In this document: positions 21,929-31,824 of the stretch, piece by piece | Numbering within the stretch: position 1 is the stretch's first letter | Layout of the letters: every line of letters starts with the position of its first letter | NCBI GenBank assembly: GCA_030374765.1 | Contig: JARGXX010000120.1 | Location: 310,001 to 374,000, forward strand | Source of the DNA: Agarophyton chilense | Lineage: Eukaryota > Rhodophyta > Florideophyceae > Gracilariales > Gracilariaceae | Direction of reading: 5' to 3' | Length of the DNA stretch: 64,000 nucleotides | Position numbers and translations under genes: made by a program | The notes under the pieces: model-generated | The model's database searches: none | Told to the model about the DNA's origin: nothing | The model's input: only the letters and a program-made list of their open reading frames with translations

Positions 21929-22954
21929 ATGACTGCTCCTGCTTATCAATTTGTATCCTCCCAAAATCCTCTCGCCTCTTCAATTTCCTCATTTGTCAAC
22001 ACTTACGGAGACCACCGCCAATGTCGTGCCTTAAAACCGCGCTCCATGCTGCCGCCTGAGCGCCATGTTACCGGAGTGAGGGCCGTAATCCCTGGTACCG
22101 AGCTTGTGCGACCCCAACCTTCTTCGTTGTTATCAAATGGGCCTCTGAAGCCCTCACAAGTTGCAACGTTTTTCGAGCAGGGTTACATCGTAGTGCAATC
22201 TCTGGTTCCACCACACCTCGTTACCGCCATGCGTGAAGCAATTCCAGCCGTGGAGGCCGCCCAAACCGCTCGGAACGCTGTGTTATACAACACTCTCGCA
22301 TTTCGCGTTTGGAACAGCCACCCGATTTTCAAACAGATAGCCACTTCATCGCCAGTCGCCGCTGCTGCTGCGCAGCTGTGCCCGGTGAACAACTCGTCGC
22401 GTCCACAGCGCTCTTTGGTGGTCTTAAGAGATGCGTACTTTCGAATGCAGGGGAAAAATAAAGGATGTGGATTTCATGTTGATGACAGATTCTTCTGGCC
22501 ATGCCCTGTGGATGCACCTGGGCCTGGCGTAAATGCATGGATTGCGCTTCACGATGTTAACGAGGACGGTGGCGGGTTAACGGTGGCGCCGGGTTCCCAT
22601 GTGCAATCTTTCGTAGACTGCCGCGAAGCGATTAAAGATTCTACGTGCCAGATGGCTGAGCTCGACCCCGAGAAGAATGCAAGACTGGAAAGAATCGCAG
22701 TGTCCCCCATCATGAAGGCAGGTGACGTGATCCTGCATACTAGATGGTTGTTTCATCGAGGGAACCCTTTTAAGAGTGGCTCGAAAGGCGAAAGCGGCGA
22801 AGGCATCGGTCGCTACTCTGTGCGCTACATGCCGGGCGAGTCTGAGGTAAATGAGCTCTTGTTCGACGGCGGAGAGGTTGTCACTCGCCCGCCTGTGTTG
22901 TTGAAGGACGCCGACGAGCTTAGCTTTCCAGCCGTGTCACTTGATTCCTTATGA
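21929..22954 (+). CDS. Phytanoyl-CoA dioxygenase (PhyH) family oxygenase
   Basis: A 341-residue intronless Fe(II)/2-oxoglutarate oxygenase. The PhyH fold starts near residue 78 (QVATFFEQGYIVV). The iron triad is visible as His183-x-Asp185 in GFHVDDRFFWP and distal His276 in TRWLFHRGNPF. Arg295 or Arg299 in GRYSVRYMPGES should bind 2-oxoglutarate. GGGLTVAPGSHVQS (about 214-227) is the usual loop before the distal strand. All ligands are present, so it should be active. The substrate cannot be told: the family includes phytanoyl-CoA, halogenating and small-metabolite hydroxylases. No clear targeting peptide. The start is the ATG MTAPAYQ after the CCAAT/CACGTG promoter block. Confidence 0.9.
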   Translation: MTAPAYQFVSSQNPLASSISSFVNTYGDHRQCRALKPRSMLPPERHVTGVRAVIPGTELVRPQPSSLLSNGPLKPSQVATFFEQGYIVVQSLVPPHLVTAMREAIPAVEAAQTARNAVLYNTLAFRVWNSHPIFKQIATSSPVAAAAAQLCPVNNSSRPQRSLVVLRDAYFRMQGKNKGCGFHVDDRFFWPCPVDAPGPGVNAWIALHDVNEDGGGLTVAPGSHVQSFVDCREAIKDSTCQMAELDPEKNARLERIAVSPIMKAGDVILHTRWLFHRGNPFKSGSKGESGEGIGRYSVRYMPGESEVNELLFDGGEVVTRPPVLLKDADELSFPAVSLDSL

Positions 22955-24336
22955 TAGGACCACCCCTTTTCCACCCTTTGTAATCGTTCACAAAATGCAT
23001 ACAGAAATCAATATGAGCTTGTTTATTTCTTGAAGGACGAAAATGACTGATATGATGGGCGTCCGGAAACAGTTACACATTCATCAGAAATTTGTTCTTT
23101 GTCTTTCTTCCTAGGATACCGGTAACGCTACCTACCATTCGCCCACACTGCCCAGTTCTTGCCGCAATGGGTCAGATTTATTGAACTGTACGGCACCTTT
23201 TGAGGTATCATTGTTCATCCAGAGTCTGGAATCCGGACCGGGTCGAAAGGAGAGTAGCGCTCGCCGTCGGCCGATCACTTTCTTCAAGTAGCCCTTGCCC
23301 AGTCTAATCCGTGCCAATCCAATCGAGATAGTCAAGAACAAGAACTCTTCTCCCACAGCAGACGCACACCTAAACGGAGCTATTCAGCACTTCAAGTGGG
23401 AAACCCTTCCCTGGCGAAATCTGTTTCATCAGCTCCAGCTAGCACACACATCATCTTGCCTTTCTGCCTTCAAGGTGTGTTTCACTCAAAGATGGAAGGC
23501 TCCTACCTTGCATGATAACCAATCTCTCCATCGAAGTATTTGTACTAACTTTCCCCGCGAGCATGAAGACACCAGAAGCCCAGTCTTGAGGATTTTTCCA
23601 TGGTGAATTGTAAACTGCATCATTTAACCTTTGGGAATCCGAAGTTGGGCACCTTATGAGCCCAAGTTCTTTTCCAGTATTCTGTCAATCATGTTTTGGA
23701 AACCAAAATTACCCATTTCTATTTCCAAGTGCAAGTGAAGAGATGAAACTGTATCCTTCGTACCTTAATAGTAAATACCTTCGCAGATCAACGGATGACC
23801 GTTTGCATCATTTCATAGAAATGTTTTTCTTAGTATAATCGGTCCAAGCTCTGGTGTCATGCCCTTTCTTGTCATGCCGACCCCGCGCTGCGGTTCGGGG
23901 CTTTTCCCAGCCTCCAGATGTTGCTTGGCGTCAGTAATCAAGTAATTCGAGTTGCAGCGCAAGCGATATCCTGGGAGGGGCAGGGATGGGAAGAAAACCG
24001 CGACAGCAGCAGCGAAATTTGAAGTACGAGGCCGGTGCGGCGCTTCCTGCAATCTGTCCTGGTCGTTGCCTATGGCGACGGCGATATTAGAGTTCTATGT
24101 TTGCGCTTGCACCTACAAAAAGGTCCTCTTCAGCGCTCTTCGAAATCCCAATAATCGTTTCTTCTACTGAAAACGTTTTCGTTCATATGATGTTTGGTCG
24201 TAACGACAACTGTTGCAAGGCCTCTTTAAACACGGGCACGGGAAGGGGGGGGGGGGGGGGTTATAGTAGCATACGCGTTACTTGTAGCGTTTCATCCAAT
24301 TTTGCAGCAGATTGAAATCCATGACGAGTAAGTTCC
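22955..24336. other. No gene seen; contains a poly-G run
   Basis: Intergenic sequence. Apart from a 16-base G homopolymer at 24245-24260 I see only short, unconvincing frames. Confidence 0.5.
24245..24260 (+). repeat. G16 homopolymer
   Basis: Sixteen consecutive G, possibly length-variable or an assembly-sensitive site. Confidence 0.9.
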
Positions 24337-24888
24337 TCACTCTAAATATCTCGTCAGCAAATGCCATGAGTTGCTTCCTCCGACTTCTACCATAAGACAA
24401 AAGGCGATTCTGTCAGGAATTAAATGCACAGGATTCTTTGATTCATGTGGCTGAAATAGAAACATCTCTATCTTTCTTCGTCTCAACTCTTCGCCCAAAA
24501 TCTCTACTGGATGTGAACTACCTTGTAAACAAAAAAGTGTTTGCTTTAAAGTCAAAAACCAAGAACCGAGCATGTAATCCACCGGCTGTAGGCCCACATT
24601 CTCGACCCGTTTTGCTGGGCAGTGACAAGGTTCTACTTGAAACCTCATTGTTTCGCTTCTTTGATTGTATATCATGTCCTTACGCCAGTACCACACGCGC
24701 TCTGGGTCAGGGTAGCCGCTATGAGGTTCAGCGTCTACATGGGACATTGCTAACAAGCACTTGTAGATATCTGTAATTACCGTTTTGCGTAGCGTTGTCA
24801 TGGGACCGACTCGCTGTAGAAAACGACGTAAGGGGGAAACACGCCCGGCATACAGCGGAAGTGTTGTCGTCTGTTTATCGACGCACAC
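24337..24888 (-). CDS. Hypothetical protein, up to 183 codons
   Basis: An open minus-strand frame divergent from the LPMO-like gene. A more likely start is the internal Met of MTTLRKTVITDIYK. The middle is Tyr/Trp-rich (GYPDPERVWYWRKDM). I recognise no family, no signal peptide and no membrane segment. It could be chance in an otherwise empty region. Confidence 0.25.
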   Translation of the reverse strand: MCVDKQTTTLPLYAGRVSPLRRFLQRVGPMTTLRKTVITDIYKCLLAMSHVDAEPHSGYPDPERVWYWRKDMIYNQRSETMRFQVEPCHCPAKRVENVGLQPVDYMLGSWFLTLKQTLFCLQGSSHPVEILGEELRRRKIEMFLFQPHESKNPVHLIPDRIAFCLMVEVGGSNSWHLLTRYLE

Positions 24889-25260
24889 ATCCGCCCATTT
24901 TCCCCAGACGAAGACGGTAAATAAAAGGCCAATGTAGAAGACGAGGTTTAATCCACATAGGATGGCGAGTAACTCTCAATAGTATTGCACAACATGTAAT
25001 GACCATGAATATCACTCCCACTTCGTAAGACTGTGAGCAGTTTGCTAGAACATGGGCCCGACGATACTGCAAGCAAAACAGTGGTTTCAGAGTGAACTTG
25101 CGATGCTTTTGTGACGATTTGGCCGTTGCGTGTGGCATCGCTGTCGGGTGATAGAATCAAGGGAGTTGAGGGTGTAATATTGAATCGACGAAAACGTTAA
25201 GTGCTTCAGAGAGGTGCTAATACCCAGATTTGTGACGTATGAACCGACGCCAACGAAGCT
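24889..25260. other. Intergenic, upstream of the LPMO-like gene
   Basis: About 370 bases before the LPMO-like start; no clear TATA or CCAAT box that I would defend. Confidence 0.4.
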
Positions 25261-26535
25261 ATGTCGGTGTTAATTCTGATACTATGTTGCTTGTTTTTCG
25301 CGAGTGTAAATGCGCATGGGTTTATGAGCGACCCACGGCAAAGAGGCGCGCTTAATATCCGGAATCATATCACTCAACCAATCGATGTTGATGCGCCGAT
25401 AGACTACGAATGTCATTTTCCGGCTGGCGACAAGTCAACAACGCCAGGCTCTGGATTTAAGTCTGTAAAAAATGCTGCCGGTCACAACTGGACTCCATAT
25501 GAACCTCTGAGTCCGTTTTACAAATGGCGAAGCGGAGTGTGTGGTGACAATTTGTACGGTGCTCAGGATCATTTGCGGGGTGGAAAGTACTACTGGGATG
25601 CCAAGCGAGTGCGAACTTATGAACAAGGCAGCATTGTGTTTTTCGAGTCGGAGATTATCACGCATCACAACGGGTACTACGAGTTCTACATTTGTGACAT
25701 TGATAAATGCGGTGATGATATTTCGCCGAGATGCTTCCGAGAGGGCCACTGCACGAGATTGATCCGCGCCAAAGGTCCATGCGACTCTGGTGACCACCCA
25801 GACTGCGGACCAATCGACAGAAATAATCCAGGTCGTTGGTATCTTCCGTGCGTGCACAAGGAGCCCGCGATGGTGGGAGGGGTGTCAAGGTCGATGGCAT
25901 ATGTGCTGCCTCCGTGGGTGGTGTGCGATCATTGTGTGATTCAATGGTACTGGACGGCGGCGAATACGTGCAATCCTCCCGGTGTGGCGGAATACTTCAC
26001 TGGACCAGATGCTCCACGTTGGAGACCGTGCCGCGGACAGGGTGGCGCTATTGGCGGATGGGCGGGTTCAAAGGGAACGTGTGGCGGAGCGGACTTTCCA
26101 GAAGAGTATTGGCAGTGCTCCGACGTTAGGATAGTTTGGCGCGGAGCGCCGCCGAAGGGTGGCCACGGAAGCGAGGCGCAGCATGTGCCGCATCATGAGC
26201 CGCCGCCGCAAGAGCCGTCACATCATGAACCGCACCAAAGCGACAAAGCTGGAAGCCAAGCGCACACGGGAAGCTCGACAAGCGGCATATCTCAGCCGTC
26301 CTCGTTCGCGAGCACCGGCAGCGGTACGTTTGTCGGGGCGCGCAGCAAGGACCAAAGCGGAAGAAACGCCCCTGACGAGGAAGCCGGTCCAAGCGAAGGC
26401 GCCGGGAACTGGGAACAGACCTCGAAGGACAGCGGGGGCAGTCCGGAAACAACTGGGGACGAAGGTGAGACGTCCGACTACGATGCCACAACACACAACG
26501 GCGAGGTGGACACGGCGTCAGCCTTGGGCCTGTAG
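25261..26535 (+). CDS. Secreted LPMO-like (chitin-binding type-4 domain) copper oxygenase
   Basis: A 424-residue single-exon gene. Residues 1-18 are a signal peptide (hydrophobic core, cleavage after VNA) that would expose His19 as residue 1 of HGFMSDPRQRG, the N-terminal His of the LPMO histidine brace. The second brace His is probably His136 in ITHHNGYYEFYIC. About 20 Cys spread over residues 51-286 suggest a disulfide-rich extracellular fold, and the domain ends with EYWQCSDVRIVW, as in LPMO_10/AA15-like proteins. These enzymes cleave chitin or cellulose by copper-dependent oxidation; the substrate here is unknown. Residues about 300-424 are a His/Pro- then Ser/Gly-rich low-complexity tail with repeated HHEP units, which may be a wall-facing or metal-binding linker. 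No second carbohydrate-binding module is evident. Confidence 0.8.
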   Translation: MSVLILILCCLFFASVNAHGFMSDPRQRGALNIRNHITQPIDVDAPIDYECHFPAGDKSTTPGSGFKSVKNAAGHNWTPYEPLSPFYKWRSGVCGDNLYGAQDHLRGGKYYWDAKRVRTYEQGSIVFFESEIITHHNGYYEFYICDIDKCGDDISPRCFREGHCTRLIRAKGPCDSGDHPDCGPIDRNNPGRWYLPCVHKEPAMVGGVSRSMAYVLPPWVVCDHCVIQWYWTAANTCNPPGVAEYFTGPDAPRWRPCRGQGGAIGGWAGSKGTCGGADFPEEYWQCSDVRIVWRGAPPKGGHGSEAQHVPHHEPPPQEPSHHEPHQSDKAGSQAHTGSSTSGISQPSSFASTGSGTFVGARSKDQSGRNAPDEEAGPSEGAGNWEQTSKDSGGSPETTGDEGETSDYDATTHNGEVDTASALGL

Positions 26536-26752
26536 GCGCAGCGCCGATACTCCTTGGTATTCGTGTGTACTGTATACGGAAAGACCGGTAGCAGATTTTG
26601 AATAAATTGGTAGAGCATTTGTACAGAACGCCTGATTAGCATTTGACACGGCAGTAATCCCACCCTTACCCTTCTTCAACACTAAACTTCGTCTCTCCCA
26701 TCGTTCTTTGCTGTGGCGCTTCAGTGGCAACTTCGCAGCTTCCGAGCTTTCC

Positions 26753-27388
26753 ATGGCCATGTTATCTTCTGATAAGCTTTCTGCTCTGCCGCTACCGCCA
26801 GGCCCTGGTGTACCTGTTGAACTCAACGTATACGACCTGCAACATCCGGAGAATCCAGACACCGTCTCCACGCTCAACGGCTACCTTTACGCCTTTGGCG
26901 TCGGTCTGTATCACAGCGGCGTCTGCGTCTACGGCGTCGAGTATGCCTACGGCGGGCATCCTGGTTCTCATACCGGCGTTTTTACCACCCCCCCGAAAAA
27001 GGCCCCGGACGCTCGCTTTCGACAGACGTTGCTTATCGGTTTCACGCGTCTCACTACCGACCAGGTTCGAGAACTTGTGGACGCCATGTCCTCTGTCTGG
27101 TTGGGAAAGACCTATAACTTGCTCACGCGAAACTGCAATCATTTTGCGAGCGACCTCTGTGAAATGCTCACTGGAAAGCCTGCTCCAGAGTGGGTTAACC
27201 GAATGGCTTGGCTTGGTGAGAAGGCAAAGTTTTTGTTGCCCAAGGGATTTGACACACCCACTGCTGCGCCCGTCACAGCGGAGAGGGCACGCGAGGAACA
27301 GCAACTTCGGCAACTCATCGAAGGCGCGCTTACAGACGATGATGATTTCGAACACGACAATCGACCAGATCCTGACCACGACCAGTAA
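26753..27388 (+). CDS. PPPDE (DeSI-type) cysteine peptidase
   Basis: A 211-residue protein of the PPPDE fold, whose characterised members (DeSI-1/2) remove SUMO or ubiquitin-like tags or act as thioesterases. The start chosen is the ATG of MAMLSSDK. Catalytic His54 lies in GLYHSGVCVYGVEYAYGG and Cys128 in YNLLTRNCNHFASDLC, both in family-typical context; G-PAPEWVNR follows as in DeSI-2-like proteins. The last 45 residues are an acidic/charged tail (DDDDFEHDN). It lies 217 bp after the LPMO-like gene on the same strand and converges with the LYR-motif gene. Confidence 0.9.
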   Translation: MAMLSSDKLSALPLPPGPGVPVELNVYDLQHPENPDTVSTLNGYLYAFGVGLYHSGVCVYGVEYAYGGHPGSHTGVFTTPPKKAPDARFRQTLLIGFTRLTTDQVRELVDAMSSVWLGKTYNLLTRNCNHFASDLCEMLTGKPAPEWVNRMAWLGEKAKFLLPKGFDTPTAAPVTAERAREEQQLRQLIEGALTDDDDFEHDNRPDPDHDQ

Positions 27389-27686
27389 CGTACCAGAACC
27401 GTTGCCAACATTTTCTCCTGTACAAATGTAAATCCTTCTTGAGAGGCAAGAACACGAATAACTGGCCATGTGAGCGATACCACGCCTGTCATTACACAAT
27501 TGCGCATCATCGATTCAGCGAAGACATAAATCACCGTGGACTGTCATTACAATTTTACATCTACCTTGCTACACGCTGTTCTTCGATCCACGCGAACGTA
27601 GCTGAGCATGTTCACTGCTTAGATATCATCAGGCTCATTCTTGGTCACTTTTTCAGCAATCTACGAATCAAACGCACTTGTTGCGG

Positions 27687-27968
27687 TTAGCACTCAACGT
27701 CATCGACGCTTTTCATTGATCGGCGTACGTCACATACCTTCTCTTGAATCTGATGGAGGGCATCTCGTCCCACTACCAGTGAACGGCAAATGTCTTCTCT
27801 ACTAATCAGCGTTCTATTTTGTTCAAATTCTCGCCGTGCTGATTTGCGCAGTTCCGATTCCATGTTTTGCATCTTGTCGTTTGTTTGACCTCGAAAGATA
27901 CGTGCCGTGCGAAGAATATCGCGGTACAGTTGAAGCGCCTCATGCCGCAGACTAGACAATGACCCCAT
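27687..27968 (-). CDS. LYR-motif (complex 1 LYR) protein
   Basis: A 93-residue minus-strand gene. Leu14-Tyr15-Arg16 in ALQLYRDILRTARIF is the LYR tripeptide, and Phe48 in RREFEQNR is the usual downstream Phe. The whole is three predicted helices, the LYRM length and layout. LYRM proteins bind mitochondrial acyl-carrier protein and serve iron-sulfur cluster delivery or respiratory-complex assembly; which member this is cannot be told. It ends convergently with the PPPDE gene, about 300 bp apart. Confidence 0.8.
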   Translation of the reverse strand: MGSLSSLRHEALQLYRDILRTARIFRGQTNDKMQNMESELRKSARREFEQNRTLISREDICRSLVVGRDALHQIQEKVCDVRRSMKSVDDVEC

Positions 27969-28750
27969 TTGCTTCTCTGCTACAAAGGTTTTGATGCGTC
28001 GAAATAAAGGTACCGTTAAAAATCTCTTGTTAGCGACGTGACAGACACCGTACTCCGGCGGGTTGCTGAGAGTAAGTTACGATGAAATGACAAGGTCGTT
28101 ATCTTAGACCTGCCGTGGACGGCTGCCATCCCAATCTTTGTGCAGTACACAGACATGTATTTGGATCTGTTTTTTAACCATTTTTGTTCATCCCACGGTG
28201 CACCGTCCAATCTCACTGTTGCTGATGGTTATGCCATACCATGCGGACTAACATCGTTTGGGTTCACCAGATTCATGTGGAAATACGTTAGAGTAATCAT
28301 AAAGAGAGTTGGCTTATTGCGTTAATTAACTATCATCACGAGCTTTGATCCTCTCTCTAGTAGCTAGTCTAAATTCCTTTTCGTGATGCGGATACAGTAC
28401 CAACGATTGATTGTCAACCCTCTACACTTCGTAAACATTCGAGAGAAGTAGCGCACGCGACTCATAGCACGAAGACATGTATAAGTGCCAGATGTGCTCA
28501 GTTGGTCTTCCGTTCTTACAAGGATTTCTGCCGGGTAATGGATTATCCTCAGAAGAATGATTGTAGCATCATCACATCATCATAAACAGCTTCGCCAGTA
28601 ATAGAGTCCATCTCATCCAAGCCTGGATAATTCTTTAGCATAGTTGAGGGGGTCTCAACTTAAACAGCGAGCTGCGTACGTGCGCGAGTTGTCGCTCATA
28701 AATGTGACTATTCCTACTTGATTCAGATTCGTGCCTTTGATCTAAATGGA
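27969..28750. other. No gene seen (about 780 bp)
   Basis: Upstream region of the LYR gene followed by AT-rich DNA; no defendable frames or repeats. Confidence 0.5.
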
Positions 28751-28863
28751 CTAACACGTTGGAGGAGTCGTGTCTGGCTTACGACTGACTCGCAAAGTTA
28801 AAGAAGACTTGAATGCGGCGCCACGAACCCAGTAGCACACGGTGTCGTGCCAGAGGTAGATGT

Positions 28864-29100
28864 GTTTCAAAAACATATCCCTTGCACCAAAATTTTGAAA
28901 ATTGGCTTTTTGAGTACAGTACCGACGATAAAAACAACAAAACAAAAATTTGAAGTCTAAATACTGTTTCATAAACATAAAGTCTGTTTCAAAATCATAT
29001 CCCTCGCGCAAATTTTCCAAAAATCGACGTTTTGGCTACAGTAAAACTAACAAAACCAGTGTGAAAAAAATTTCAAAATAACTGTTTCAAAAACATAACC
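28864..29100. repeat. Four copies of a Tc1-type terminal motif
   Basis: GTTTCAAAAACATATCC and close variants occur at 28864-28880, 28966-28980, 28986-29002 and 29084-29100, next to a Tc1/mariner remnant. The complementary form occurs at 42907-42923. They look like stacked or nested transposon ends. Confidence 0.65.
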
Positions 29101-29140
29101 TTTCTTGCGTCCTTTTTATTCTAACACGCTTTGGCATTGA

Positions 29141-29790
29141 TTATATAAAAGGATTGATAGCATTACAGTCAATCTTTTCCCAGCAATCTTTGACAAAAAT
29201 TTTTACATCAAAAACTGCATCAAATTGCCTTACCTGGACATAATTCATTCGGGCCAACATTCCATAAATGTTTTTGATAGGGTTAAGGTCAAGAGAGAGC
29301 GCAAGCCAGTCCATAACTAACATATTTAGACTAATGAACCAATGTTTTATAGAATTAGACTTATGAACAGGTGCATTATCTTGCTGAAAATTAATTCTTC
29401 TCCTTGCATACAATATAAAAAAGTAGAGAATTTGTTTCTAGAACCTCAGCATACTTCTCAGAGTTCATTTTAGTTTCAACAAAATCCATATCAGTTGCTC
29501 CTTTCGTAGAAATTTCAGCTCAAACCACAACTGAGGCTCCTCCTGGATGCCTGATCACAAATTATTCATTTTTTTCGTAGATCATGCCAATACAATTTAT
29601 AGCACTCTGGATCTTCAAGATTAAACTTTTTCGTCGGAAAAGATAACATTATTCCATTCCGTTTTCCAATTAGCCTTTTGAGCACACCATTCAACTCTAT
29701 TTTTCTTGTGATTATCTCTTCAAAAAATTTTTTCTTCTCATTTTTGTGTAGTTGAACGAATTTTGACGGTGGACTTCACGCCAAATTGTA
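29141..29790 (-). pseudogene. Tc1/mariner transposase remnant 1
   Basis: Read on minus, fragments include FSDEKKFNL and WHDLRKK (upstream part, about 29640-29570) and the long frame 29413-29141 with FQQDNAPVHKS, MDWLALSLDLNPIKNIYGML and the C-terminus. FSDEK, QQDNAP and SLDLNPIKN are the DDE_3 superfamily blocks around the catalytic acids; the last acid position (usually E in NPIEN) is Lys here. Stops and a shift separate the fragments, so it is dead. Confidence 0.75.
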
Positions 29791-29950
29791 GATCTTCATA
29801 GAGAAAAGTTTAGAAAATTGACAATTTTTCGGCAAGATAAAGTGTTACGTCATGATTATCGCCCAATTTCACGCTTACCTGCCGGAGATAGTGACATAAA
29901 ACGGCCGGTAGAATGCTTTTTCTCGTACATAGCGGGGTTTTTGATGAAGT

Positions 29951-31664
29951 TGAAGTGCAACCCTCGTGAGGGCCGCTTTCAAGGACTTGGTTGTTTTTCC
30001 GCATCAGGCGATACTTGTGAGATCTATGAGTAATACCGCTACTAGCGGACTGGCGTAGCCAGGTGTATACTGTGGAGTAAACCCCGGCGACGGGAAGTAT
30101 TCTCAAGTTGTTCGAAGCCTTGCTCCCTGGGGGAGGCAGACTCAGAGACAGAGCCCTCCGTTCCACTCGTAGTGTGGGGTGTAACTCCCACGGGGGATTC
30201 AGGCAGTACCGACGGAGGTGAGGGGTAGAAACCGTTGGATCGGGAATGGGTATGGGTATCCCAAAGAATGGGGGAAAATCCGGCGAAGAGGAAAAACGGG
30301 GCGAGGGTCGGGCACTAACAGGCACCGGACCCGAGAACCAGAAGAGGGGCGAAACAACAAAAGAAACCCAACACAGGGGCGAAAACCTGTCGTCGAAAGG
30401 AAACACAAAAAGTACGCAACAAGTATGCAGAACCCCCACGGGGTATCGTGCACGCAGGTCGTCTGAGCGGTCCCAAGGGGGTGGTTGCACGGAACCCAAA
30501 CGTGGGCACTCTCCAAGTGGAGTCGTGTCCCTACGCAGGCGTTGCTAACCAGAGCCCGTTCCGGGTTGTAAGGCCGAAAAGATGGCGACGAAGAACCTCT
30601 AAAGGTATCGAAGACCAACCTTGGTTCCCATTTACTCTGAGCTTCGGACTGTCAGATCTCATCTCCCTAAGTAGGGCCCACTAACTAAACTCTACAGTAG
30701 CGCACACCTGCTCAGGGCCATACACGTGGAGATCCAACTGTCAGGGCACAAAAGTCCAACGTTCTAACAAATATCCGAAAATCGGTGCCAAAACTAAGCC
30801 ACGTGTATCACGGGGCCAATCCAACCATGGGCCATCCGAATTTTTCCTTATAGGCGAACTCTAACCAAAAAACAGTGCCACCTCAGCACACGTTAGAGGG
30901 GATCATAATCATAACCCTCGGAGGGTTCAATCCTCATTCTATGAGTTGCATCTTCAAGTATCCCCTAACTGGGCGTTGCTCTACATATACGCGTTGTACG
31001 CGAAGTGCACCGGCGGCCGTGCGCCGTGGCCCCGATTCGGGTGTGACTTACCCACGTGTACCACGGGTGGCCCAGAACAAGTTGGCACAGCATAACTGGA
31101 TATTTCTCTATTTATTTAGCTTTATTACACTAGGTTAGGGAGCTCTTTACAGTATTCTACACTATATAGTGCCAGGGCGATCTCACCCTGACACTCAGTA
31201 AACCTCCCCAACCAGGGTTCTTGGCTCTAAGTCTTTTTCCGCTTTCGCGAGTCTTCCACACTCTACAGAGGTGAAGCCGCGTTACTAACGGTAGCCTTAT
31301 CCACCCTGCGTCAACAGGAGACTCACCGCCATTAGCGTGTATATCTTTCATACCACTGCCGTGTTCTCGCCCCAGTATTGGGTTTGCTACATATTTCTTT
31401 TGGCTCTCGTGGCCCATGCTCACGATCGCCCCCACTGGGTGGTCCCCCCTTTATCACTTGCCCACTCCCGTGGAATACAGCTCATACCTGGTCTGCTCCC
31501 TTCTAGCATCCCGCACTCTCCCCGCTTGGCGTGCCGGTGAACCTCGGCCTTACACCCCGACTTAGTCGTGTTCACTCCGGAGAGGCTCCGTCGCCGTGCT
31601 ACCCTCCTTGGAGGAAGACTCGGACATCTTCGTGTGTTTCCGCCGCCCATGGCGTTGCACTACA
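29951..31664 (+). repeat. 5' LTR of element B, interrupted
   Basis: It starts TGAAGTGCAA (29951) and ends TTGCACTACA (31664), an imperfect inverted repeat. The interruption at 30071-30985 is a solo LTR A flanked by TATAC (30066-30070 and 30986-30990). A CACGTG is at 31053-31058. Confidence 0.9.
30071..30985 (-). repeat. Solo LTR, family A, nested in LTR B (915 bp)
   Basis: A minus-orientation copy of LTR A with a perfect 5-bp duplication TATAC. It inserted after element B and lost its internal region by LTR recombination. Confidence 0.92.
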
Positions 31665-31667
31665 AAC

Positions 31668-31686
31668 TGGTCTCCCGACTTAGAAG
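31668..31686 (+). other. Primer-binding site of element B
   Basis: TGGTCTCCCGACTTAGAAG, 3 bases after the LTR, identical to that of element A. Confidence 0.75.
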
Positions 31687-31824
31687 GCTAGGGGGACCTG
31701 GTTTGGTTGTTTTTCACATTGCTGTGCTGTCTTCTCTCGTCGAGATCTGCTTTCCAATTTCTTGGTTTGGACCCACTTGGTGGAAGCTTTTGTTGTCCTA
31801 TTCTTAGTGGTCAACGCTACAACC

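Noticed and set aside
26159-26605. 148-codon plus frame over the LPMO-like tail
   Set aside because: Shadow in a low-complexity His/Pro/Ser region.
30064-31664. LTR B starting at TGTATAC, implying tandem elements sharing one LTR
   Set aside because: The upstream 113 bases recur before the same point in the 3' LTR, right after the polypurine tract, and GAAGT flanks fit the longer LTR. It is a single insertion.
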